Source: Cyanobacteria bacterium UBA8803 (GTDB lineage Bacteria > Cyanobacteriota > Cyanobacteriia > Cyanobacteriales > Coleofasciculaceae). Taken from it: a stretch of DNA of 20,967 nucleotides. The stretch lies in NCBI GenBank assembly GCA_003505715.1, contig DNXU01000579.1:1-20967 (forward strand), in the 5' to 3' direction. Positions 7,661 through 12,771 of the stretch are shown piece after piece; position 1 is the stretch's first letter, and each line of letters begins with the position of its first letter. The notes beneath the pieces are model-generated. The model had not been told where the DNA came from. It made no database searches and saw only the letters and a program-made list of their open reading frames with translations. The position numbers were made by a program, and so were the translations under genes.

Positions 7661-8629
7661 TCAAGTAGAAGGATTAGGCGGTAAATAAAAGTCCATCCGT
7701 TCGGCAATATGAGCTGTTCCGCCCTCAATCTTGACTTGAAAATTTCTAGTATCACCTTTGTTAATCTGCCTCATCGAGTGGTCTGTTTGCGGCTGACTCC
7801 TGTCAATTTCTTGAGGAATCCCCTCACCTTCAGCCAATTTCAGGGGTATTGGTGCTAACGGAGTGGTAAAATTTTTTTCAATAAATCGCTTAGTCTGACG
7901 ATAGATTTGACTGTTTCTCTCCGCCACCTTGCAGATAGAAATATGGTCAAAATCCATTGGGATGGGAATCACCCCTTTAATCCCAGGGTCAGCACTGGTT
8001 TGATTCACCACTAAAATTGGGCCAGTGGGTCGTGTTTCGCAGTAAACTAACATCGGGATTTGGCTGAACTGCTCGTCATTGCGGTACAACAGGTTGAGTT
8101 CCCGCAAGCGAGAATGATGCGCCTCCAACTCCTCGACTGAGACAGTAGTGCGGAGCAATCCCCCAATGTGCTTTATCCAACTCGCCAAATCTGCACCTGA
8201 ATGCGGCGTGGAGAGGAAAACAATCCCCTTAGTTTGAGATGCTATAGCATTCCATTTCCCATAATCCCTGGCATTTCGCAGCATCTGCTTCACCAGCAGT
8301 CCCCCCAGAGAGTGAGTGATGAAAATTATCGGGCGATCGCCTATCCCATAACCATCGAGCCGATCTAAAATATTCGTGGCGCGATCGACCAGAGGCATCG
8401 AATTCCCCTTCCATCGAAAGGGTTCCACCTCATACCCCAACGACCAAACCCCGACATTTTTTAAATCTTCTCCCAACCAAGCCGGCCAAAAATTATCATC
8501 GTCGTGCTTCTCCTGGGGATGCCAAGTACCTCGCGCATGTCCCCCCAATCCATGCACAAAAATCACGTCCCCACGTCGATCGGGGTTATCGCAACCGACG
8601 ATTTCGATTAAATCATTGAAATTACTCAC
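7661..8629 (-). CDS. Alpha/beta hydrolase (DUF676/PGAP1-like serine esterase)
   Basis: 322 residues. It opens with D-V-I-F-V-H-G-L-G-G-H-A-R-G-T-W (oxyanion region, residues 21-36). The nucleophile elbow is I-T-H-S-L-G-G with Ser107, followed by L-S-T-P-H-S-G-A-D-L-A-S-W. The likely catalytic His is His229 in M-D-F-D-H-I-S-I-C-K. The family includes lipases and esterases acting on lipid or acyl esters, and similar domains are N-terminal effectors of some fungal and bacterial NLR-type proteins. The GTG start is only two codons after an in-frame stop (TAG, 8633-8635), so the N-terminus is well bounded. A polar linker and a Gly-rich tail (V-K-I-E-G-G-T-A-H-I-A-E) precede the UGA at 7661-7663. 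The next 30 codons and the NACHT gene are in the same frame, so this is probably the effector half of one interrupted protein. Confidence 0.87.
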   Translation of the reverse strand: MSNFNDLIEIVGCDNPDRRGDVIFVHGLGGHARGTWHPQEKHDDDNFWPAWLGEDLKNVGVWSLGYEVEPFRWKGNSMPLVDRATNILDRLDGYGIGDRPIIFITHSLGGLLVKQMLRNARDYGKWNAIASQTKGIVFLSTPHSGADLASWIKHIGGLLRTTVSVEELEAHHSRLRELNLLYRNDEQFSQIPMLVYCETRPTGPILVVNQTSADPGIKGVIPIPMDFDHISICKVAERNSQIYRQTKRFIEKNFTTPLAPIPLKLAEGEGIPQEIDRSQPQTDHSMRQINKGDTRNFQVKIEGGTAHIAERMDFYLPPNPST

Positions 8630-8697
8630 TGGCTAACTCTTGAGTGGATGTGTAGTGGACTCGAAAAATTTCGTGATCTCCATCCCCGTGCGTTGGG

Positions 8698-8910
8698 TTA
8701 CTTGCTGTTTAGCATTGCCTCCAACTGAGCCATCTTCGCTTCAATACTCGCCATTCGCTCTGTTAGGGAAATTTCTTCGGTACACCCCAGATACGACGCT
8801 AAAGCACTAACGACGACCTCAGTTTTACTGATGCCGGTTTGCTCCATAAAGGCAGTTAAGCGCTCATTGAGGTTGGAAGGAATACGGATGCCGAGTTGAA
8901 CTGTGTTCAT
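8698..8910 (-). CDS. Ribbon-helix-helix (CopG/Arc-type) small DNA-binding protein
   Basis: 70 residues. The N-terminus V-Q-L-G-I-R-I-P-S-N-L-N-E-R-L is a ribbon-helix-helix beta strand and first helix. I-S-K-T-E-V-V-V-S-A-L-A-S-Y-L is the second helix. A short predicted coiled coil follows (M-A-S-I-E-A-K-M-A-Q-L-E-A-M-L). Proteins of this size and layout are antitoxins or autoregulators. No toxin gene is adjacent; the next gene on the same strand, 68 bp downstream, is the hydrolase of the NACHT cassette, so it is inferred to control that cassette. Its ATG is followed upstream by a possible promoter with a repeated TGTCA motif. Confidence 0.85.
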   Translation of the reverse strand: MNTVQLGIRIPSNLNERLTAFMEQTGISKTEVVVSALASYLGCTEEISLTERMASIEAKMAQLEAMLNSK

Positions 8911-8934
8911 GGGAAAACACCGGAAATTCCCACT

Positions 8935-8965
8935 AATCTAGCAAATGACAGGCATTTCTTGACAA
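8935..8965 (-). promoter_or_regulatory. Weak candidate promoter of the regulator-hydrolase-NACHT cassette
   Basis: On the minus strand, TTGTCA (8965-8960) and TAGATT (8940-8935) are separated by 19 bases, slightly longer than ideal. TGTCA occurs twice as a direct repeat (8964-8960 and 8950-8946, 14 bp apart), which would suit a ribbon-helix-helix operator. This is a pattern match only. Confidence 0.28.
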
Positions 8966-9094
8966 GAGTGCCCATTGAACTTACATGCTGGAGTCGGCTT
9001 GCTCAAGGGGTGACAAACAGCTCAAAAGCTTGAGGGAAAAAGCTTTTCACCTAGCTGACCTTCAAAAAGATGTCAGCTTATTGACAGGTTTATT

Positions 9095-9122
9095 GAGAAT
9101 AAACTTCGAGAGGTTCATTCTC
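9095..9122. other. Imperfect hairpin in the non-coding gap
   Basis: GAGAAT at 9095-9100 pairs with ATTCTC at 9117-9122, with partial inner pairing. No T-run follows on either strand, so it is not a convincing terminator. The rest of 8966-9146 shows nothing I can assign. Confidence 0.35.
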
Positions 9123-9146
9123 GATAATAATAATCATCGTCAGGGG

Positions 9147-9178
9147 GAGGGAGGGCGAGGTATACCTCGCCCTCCCTC
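9147..9178. terminator. Perfect 32-bp palindrome, possible terminator
   Basis: The half-site gagggagggcgaggta (9147-9162) is followed immediately by its exact reverse complement (9163-9178). As RNA it forms a very stable GC-rich stem. On the plus strand it is followed by ctgttttct, a modest T-rich tract. No plausible plus-strand gene ends just upstream, so it could instead be a mobile palindromic repeat or a protein-binding site. Confidence 0.5.
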
Positions 9179-9245
9179 TGTTTTCTCGGACAGGATGATA
9201 AACTCTTTAATTTGTTAGGAAATTTCCAAGCCAAAACGTTGGCGT

Positions 9246-9575
9246 TTAAGGTAAAATCCAGCTAGATATTTGAATGAAAGACATCGCTTGAATACCTCGT
9301 TGATAGAAGGGTAATTTGTTACGATAAATGTTCATCAGTTGCTCTACTAAAACTCGGCAAAACTCCCAACCGATAAGCCACATTTGTCCATACAGACCAA
9401 CCCAAAAGTTACTATGGCGCTGAGAATTGCGTTGCAATTCCTTAAGACGACTCACATATTTTTGTTGACCTAGGCGCTTGACTTTTTGACCTCGTAAAGC
9501 TGCGCTGGTATAAGCGAAGGCTAGCCGAGCCGGATTTGGTATAAATCCCCGTCTTCTACTGGGCGAGATTTTTGA
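9246..9575 (-). pseudogene. C-terminal remnant of an unidentified gene, possibly a transposase
   Basis: The minus frame is open from just after a stop at about 9576 down to a TAA at 9246, about 109 codons with no ATG near the beginning; the first usable start is a GTG at 9455. The sequence is protein-like: R-R-R-G-F-I-P-N-P-A-R-L-A-F-A-Y-T-S-A-A, then H-S-N-F-W-V-G-L-Y-G-Q-M-W-L-I-G-W-E-F. The size and Arg/Trp-rich character suggest the tail of a larger protein. It resembles the C-terminal ends of some cyanobacterial insertion-sequence transposases, but I cannot name a family. No terminal inverted repeats or target-site duplications were found. It lies between the NACHT cassette and the precursor peptides and may mark an old insertion. 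Confidence 0.4.
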
Positions 9576-9727
9576 CTATTCTAATAAAAAATAAAAAATA
9601 TCTGCCTCCCAACTACCGTTAGAGACAGATACTAGGATTAACAAGACAGACTAGTTGACTGACAAAAGCCAAAGCCCAAGCTAAGTAGTTCCTTAGAAGG
9701 GGTATTTACTTTCATCTTTAGTATCAA

Positions 9728-9916
9728 TTAGTCGCGCAGGGTGATAGTGATAGTGATAGTGACAGTGGTAATGGTCGTTACCGTGAAAGGGGTAGAGATA
9801 GCTGCTCCGCCCTGAAGATTCAATTCTTGTTCAGACAATTCTTGCAAATAGCTCTCAGAATCATCAAACAGATCAGAACCGGATGGAGACAGGTTAGAAA
9901 TTGCAATGTTGGCCAT
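9728..9916 (-). CDS. RiPP precursor peptide 2: GG leader, Cys-free Thr/Ile-rich core
   Basis: 62 residues from the ATG at 9916; AAAGGG about 10 bases upstream serves as ribosome binding site, and this start aligns with the sister precursor. The leader (1-37) contains L-S-P-S-G-S-D-L-F-D-D-S-E-S-Y and L-S-E-Q-E-L, ending in Gly36-Gly37. The predicted 25-residue core begins A-A-I-S-T-P-F and ends T-I-T-I-T-I-T-L-R-D. It has 11 Thr and one Ser but no Cys, so Ser/Thr could be dehydrated but no intramolecular thioether ring can form. It is the last gene in the minus-strand biosynthetic series and has its own candidate promoter. Leader identity with the other precursor is high over D-S-E-S-Y and L-S-E-x-E-L. 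The Thr-Ile part of the core is coded by a hexamer microsatellite. Confidence 0.85.
   Translation of the reverse strand: MANIAISNLSPSGSDLFDDSESYLQELSEQELNLQGGAAISTPFTVTTITTVTITITITLRD
9741..9770 (-). repeat. Hexanucleotide tandem repeat in the precursor 2 core
   Basis: On the plus strand gtgata is repeated three times exactly (9741-9758), followed by the related gtgaca and gtggta. On the coding strand each unit is one hydrophobic residue plus Thr (Ile-Thr or Val-Thr). Gain or loss of units would change the core by dipeptides without shifting the frame. Confidence 0.85.
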
Positions 9917-9972
9917 TGAGAAATACCCTTTTATCAAGTTAGTTGTTTTGGTTAAACTTAAGCGTTTGCTTG

Positions 9973-10001
9973 TTTATCCCTACTACCATAGTAGGAGTCA
10001 A
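9973..10001 (-). promoter_or_regulatory. Candidate promoter of precursor 2 with a dyad filling the spacer
   Basis: On the minus strand, TTGACT (10001-9996) and GATAAA (9978-9973) are exactly 17 bases apart. The whole 17-base spacer is an inverted repeat, CCTACTA-TGG-TAGTAGG (9995-9979). A dyad between the -35 and -10 elements is a classic repressor position. The start codon lies 57 bases further on. The match is good but rests on sequence alone. Confidence 0.5.
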
Positions 10002-10160
10002 ATTCATACATGTAAAGCTTGAATTCGGCATAAAAAAGAAATAAAAGGTGCATTTTTTGTAAAAATTAGGATATAGCATTTTTATTTAATAGGTAAACAT
10101 CTTATCCATATCAAATTTGATTCCACAAGTTGTTATCCCGCAGTGGACTCAATGCAGGTG

Positions 10161-10252
10161 CTAACAGCTAAAGTCCATTGAAATGGACTCAAAATCGAGA
10201 GGGAGTCGGTTTCAACCGACTTGAGCTGTTAGACAGGAAATTTATTTCCTGG
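10161..10252. repeat. Structured intergenic repeat: outer stem enclosing two hairpins, plus a third
   Basis: CTAACAGCT (10161-10169) pairs perfectly with AGCTGTTAG (10224-10232). It encloses two hairpins, AGTCCAT/ATGGACT (10172-10178 with 10183-10189, 4-base loop) and GTCGGT/ACCGAC (10205-10210 with 10215-10220, 4-base loop). A third follows at once, CAGGAAAT/ATTTCCTG (10234-10241 with 10244-10251). Similar palindrome-rich elements recur between genes in cyanobacterial genomes, so this is probably a dispersed repeat and not a unique RNA. The surrounding gap 10002-10516 holds no gene I can support. Confidence 0.65.
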
Positions 10253-10280
10253 CGGGATTTATACTGTGGTAATAGAGTTC

Positions 10281-10313
10281 CTGTTGGGTCTCGCTGCGCT
10301 CTACCCAACCTAC
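10281..10313. repeat. Common cyanobacterial palindromic repeat (GTTGGGT...ACCCAAC)
   Basis: GTTGGGT (10283-10289) pairs with ACCCAAC (10303-10309) around ctcgctgcgctct, followed by ctac. The sequence is of the GTTGGGTTTCGCTnCGCTC type seen very often between cyanobacterial genes. It is adjacent to, but separate from, the element at 10161-10252. Confidence 0.6.
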
Positions 10314-10395
10314 AGTAGTTTATATATCAAATCAAAATGCTATATAAAATAGTAGTTCTTGAACTTGGCGATGATGAGTCCTGTAATTCACTTTT

Positions 10396-10423
10396 AAGCC
10401 CTCTAATATAATTCAGAGGGCTT
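10396..10423. terminator. Hairpin downstream of precursor 1, possible terminator
   Basis: AAGCCCTCT (10396-10404) pairs with AGAGGGCTT (10415-10423) around a 10-base AT-rich loop. It lies 94 bp beyond the stop of the minus-strand precursor 1 gene. The flanks are AT-rich, but there is no clean T-run on the minus strand, so termination is only probable. Confidence 0.4.
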
Positions 10424-10516
10424 GTAATTGTGGATTACTTCTACTTATTAAATAGAAGCTTATCCTGGCGCTGTGTACAGCATCTTGTTTCTTCTACAAT
10501 TATGTTCAAAAACGCC

Positions 10517-10741
10517 TTATCCAGGTCTGTGAGGGCTTTTAGGATTTGATTGAGCAGCCGAAGCGATGATTGAGACTGTATAGGTTACTAGCACAACAGT
10601 AGCACAGATAGGTGTGGATATAGCACCTCCGTGGATTCCTGCTTCAAGTTCGTCTTCAGATAGGTCTTTCATGTAACTTTCTGAGTCAGATAACAAGCTG
10701 TAACCTTCAGGCTTTAAATCGGCAACCTTAATTGTAGGCAT
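10517..10741 (-). CDS. RiPP precursor peptide 1: GG leader, core with one Cys
   Basis: 74 residues from the ATG at 10741, preceded by GGAGAAA about 6-12 bases upstream; the frame is open further upstream, but only this start aligns with precursor 2. The leader (1-39) reads M-P-T-I-K-V-A-D-L-K-P-E-G, then L-L-S-D-S-E-S-Y and L-S-E-D-E-L, ending in Gly38-Gly39. The predicted 35-residue core begins A-I-S-T-P-I-C-A-T-V-V and ends in a polar tail rich in Ser, Pro and basic residues. It has ten Ser/Thr and a single Cys (core position 7), so at most one thioether or AviCys-type ring is possible. The A-I-S-T-P start is shared with precursor 2. It lies downstream of the parvulin gene on the same strand, after a 226-bp leader region. 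Confidence 0.87.
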   Translation of the reverse strand: MPTIKVADLKPEGYSLLSDSESYMKDLSEDELEAGIHGGAISTPICATVVLVTYTVSIIASAAQSNPKSPHRPG

Positions 10742-10772
10742 GGAACATTTCTCCATATTAAAAGAGGTAGGG

Positions 10773-10799
10773 GATAGTAAATTTGCTTGTTCTACTATC
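10773..10799 (-). promoter_or_regulatory. Inverted repeat in the precursor 1 leader region
   Basis: GATAGTA (10799-10793 on the minus strand) and TACTATC (10779-10773) are perfect 7-bp arms around 13 bases. They lie about 30-60 bases upstream of the precursor 1 start codon, just before the ribosome binding site. The TAGTA/TACTA core also forms the dyad in the precursor 2 promoter, so the two genes may share a regulator. It could equally be an RNA hairpin. Confidence 0.35.
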
Positions 10800-10967
10800 T
10801 TGAATTTATTGTAGCCATTGCCTAAGAGAAATTGGTTGTGAGTAGTCAACTTTTAGGGAAATAATTACTGTATTATTTTCTAGATCAATAACATTTTTTA
10901 CCCTAATCAATGTGTCTACTGCTATAAACTCAAATTCTTAATGCTGAGGAGCATTCCATTGAAACTT

Positions 10968-11720
10968 TTACACAAAATGTGTAGAATAGCTTTTCTTCTG
11001 TAGCCAAGCCTGAAAGAGATACTCTAACATTTGCTCCCTTACTTCACTGAATTCAATCGGCAACCATTTCTCAATTTTTAGGATGTGGTAGCCCAATTGG
11101 GTTTGAAGATTTCCAATTACCTCTCCTTCAGCACTATTAGCTATAGCCTGGGCAATTTCCTTCTGTAATTCTCCAAGAAAGCAAATACCAACAAAACCAC
11201 CCTTTTCCTTGGACTGCTTCTCTTTAGAATACTCTAAAGCTAAAGCGCAAAAGGACGCTTTCTGTACTCGGAGAAGTTGGACAATTCTCTCAGCCTCCTT
11301 TAGTTCATACACTAAAATCTGAGATAGAGCTACGCGCCGATAATCATCGCGGTTACTCATATAATGAGTATCAACAACTTCACCAAACAGAGTTTCCTTT
11401 AACCTCTGCGTCAGTAGCGATACATGAATTTCCTGTGACCAATCTTCTACAGTAATTCGCTGGTGTGCCAACCATGCCAGGGTTTCAGGCGTAGTCAGCA
11501 GCTTATGTTCTTGGCGGAAGTTATCCCCTGCTGCTTGTAACTCTTCCTCAGAAACTACAATTCCTAGCTGCTCACAAGTACTCATAATCAGTGCTTCCCG
11601 TTCAGCAGCAGCGGCTACTTTAGCAATTTGGCGAGAACGTCGCAGATAAGCAAGGATTTCCTCGTTGGTTGCTGGTGAAATTTCTGGCAGTGATAATTGA
11701 GATATCAAGTTTTCTTGCAT
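10968..11720 (-). CDS. Parvulin-like peptidyl-prolyl isomerase/foldase, biosynthetic-operon copy
   Basis: 250 residues, no signal peptide. The N-terminal half is helical, SurA_N-like (E-E-I-L-A-Y-L-R-R-S-R-Q, then E-E-L-Q-A-A-G-D-N-F-R-Q-E-H-K-L-L-T-T-P-E-T-L-A-W-L). The C-terminal parvulin domain is better conserved than in the copy at 4110-4868: A-L-E-Y-S-K-E-K, K-G-G-F-V-G-I-C-F-L-G-E-L, and the closing T-Q-L-G-Y-H-I-L-K-I-E-K-W with the family His. It lies 34 bp downstream of the reductase-like gene and upstream of both precursors. Known parvulins isomerise Xaa-Pro bonds or act as chaperones; both cores share a Ser-Thr-Pro. I infer a role in holding or folding the precursor, not proven here. 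No ribosome binding site is obvious. Confidence 0.83.
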   Translation of the reverse strand: MQENLISQLSLPEISPATNEEILAYLRRSRQIAKVAAAAEREALIMSTCEQLGIVVSEEELQAAGDNFRQEHKLLTTPETLAWLAHQRITVEDWSQEIHVSLLTQRLKETLFGEVVDTHYMSNRDDYRRVALSQILVYELKEAERIVQLLRVQKASFCALALEYSKEKQSKEKGGFVGICFLGELQKEIAQAIANSAEGEVIGNLQTQLGYHILKIEKWLPIEFSEVREQMLEYLFQAWLQKKSYSTHFV

Positions 11721-11754
11721 GTTTGTGAAGTAATCAATAGCTAATCGTTAAGCA

Positions 11755-12771
11755 TTAAATATGGTAAATTAATTTTTCATTAGGGATATCTTCAAATTGG
11801 AGTTTCCTGAGATGTAAATCGCCATAGAGATTGAGATAATCAATCTCTTTAGCAGTTAATTTGCCCTTTTGTACAGATGCGATCGCTGCATCAATCTCCC
11901 ACCGTTGTTGTAAACCCATTAAGCAGACATCCACACAATTTTGGCTTAAAGAGTAGCGGTAGAAATCAGGCACTGAAGGTCGCCAACATCCCTCTGGCAG
12001 ACCGAACGGAGTATCCCAGAGTACTCCTGAATGAGAACCATTAGACTTAAAAGTAACGATGCCCGGTCGTTGCGGATCATGAATATTTAATTGATTCAAC
12101 AGTTGACTCTGAGCAGACCGATGGGCAACATTGTGCCGAACCATCACCACATCTAACAGTGGGCTATTAGACCACTGTCTTGCTAAATTGATATCATGGA
12201 AAGAAGCACCAATATAACGAACAGCTCCCATTTTTTTGAGTTGCTCTGAGGTGCCCAGCATTCTTTCAATAGTGCGCTGATAAACAGAATTAGAGCCTCT
12301 TAAATCGGGGGAAAGCTGCAAGCAGTTGTCTAAGACTGAACCATCATTAGCACCAATCCAGCCCCAAAACAATACATCAATGTAGTCAATCCCTAGTTCC
12401 ACAAACTGATCTAATAAAGCAGCAAGTGCCATCTCAGGACTCTTGATGTAAGTCACCGTCGCTAGCACCACTTTCTCGCGCACCGATGATTTCCGCCCAC
12501 ATAATTTACGCAGGGCATCAGACATGGAACTATAGATATAGTGGTGCAAATCACTAGAATAGAAAAAGTAGTTAATCCCCTGCTCAAAAGCGTATAGGGT
12601 ATCCGGACTAGAGATGCCGCCACCGCCCCCTAATCCAAGGCAACTAACAGTTAAATCAGTCCGCCCTAGTTTGCGGTAAAAAGGCAAATCGGACTCCGGG
12701 AATTTATTCGCTACAGGATTGATTTCACTTGATGAGACTACTGGCGACGGCGCGAGATCAGTTAGTTTCAT
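11755..12771 (-). CDS. Aldo/keto-reductase-fold protein with degenerate catalytic tetrad
   Basis: 338 residues. The fold is recognisable: F-Y-R-K-L-G-R-T-D-L-T-V-S-C-L-G-L-G-G-G (residues 31-50), E-Q-G-I-N-Y-F, R-E-K-V-V-L-A-T, G-I-D-Y-I-D-V-L, G-A-V-R-Y-I-G-A-S-F-H-D and V-D-V-C-L-M-G-L near the C-terminus. The catalytic positions are not canonical. The usual F-D-T-A segment reads Y-F-F-Y-S-S-D (68-74), the usual A-T-K reads A-T-V-T (104-107), and the usual Q-x-H reads L-F-W-G-W (134-138). Catalytic Lys and His therefore appear to be missing. Its ATG overlaps the HopA1 stop codon (ATGA), so translation is coupled. In lanthipeptide clusters, reductases turn dehydro-residues into D-amino acids; whether this protein does so, or is a non-catalytic partner, is unknown. 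Confidence 0.85.
   Translation of the reverse strand: MKLTDLAPSPVVSSSEINPVANKFPESDLPFYRKLGRTDLTVSCLGLGGGGGISSPDTLYAFEQGINYFFYSSDLHHYIYSSMSDALRKLCGRKSSVREKVVLATVTYIKSPEMALAALLDQFVELGIDYIDVLFWGWIGANDGSVLDNCLQLSPDLRGSNSVYQRTIERMLGTSEQLKKMGAVRYIGASFHDINLARQWSNSPLLDVVMVRHNVAHRSAQSQLLNQLNIHDPQRPGIVTFKSNGSHSGVLWDTPFGLPEGCWRPSVPDFYRYSLSQNCVDVCLMGLQQRWEIDAAIASVQKGKLTAKEIDYLNLYGDLHLRKLQFEDIPNEKLIYHI

Larger units (their letters stand above)
5876..8629 (-). pseudogene. Candidate single hydrolase-NACHT gene interrupted by one in-frame UGA
   Basis: Positions 8629 to 5876 form one reading frame of 918 codons with a single internal stop, the UGA at codon 323 (bases 7663-7661). The 90 bases between that stop and the NACHT GTG contain no other stop. 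They encode a basic, proline-rich linker followed by R-D-P-K-S-V-L-L-K-A-I, which looks like the normal lead-in of cyanobacterial NACHT proteins. An effector domain followed directly by NACHT is a standard STAND architecture. Possible readings are a recent nonsense mutation, stop-codon readthrough (the UGA is followed by C, a leaky context), reinitiation downstream, or a sequencing error. The sequence alone cannot decide between them. Confidence 0.7.

Noticed and set aside
8698..8910. Ribbon-helix-helix gene as antitoxin of a classical toxin-antitoxin pair
   Set aside because: No small toxin gene lies beside it; a regulator of the hydrolase-NACHT cassette fits the arrangement better.
8985..9218. 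Plus-strand open frame of 77 residues
   Set aside because: It runs through the 32-bp palindrome, has no ribosome binding site and no recognisable family pattern; probably chance.
9230..9243. Small inverted repeat GCCAA-AACG-TTGGC beside the gene remnant, as a transposon end
   Set aside because: Only 5-bp arms and no matching partner at the other side of the remnant.
10742..10849. Longer version of precursor 1 starting 36 codons upstream
   Set aside because: The ATG at 10741 has a good ribosome binding site and aligns with the start of precursor 2; the extension has no counterpart there.
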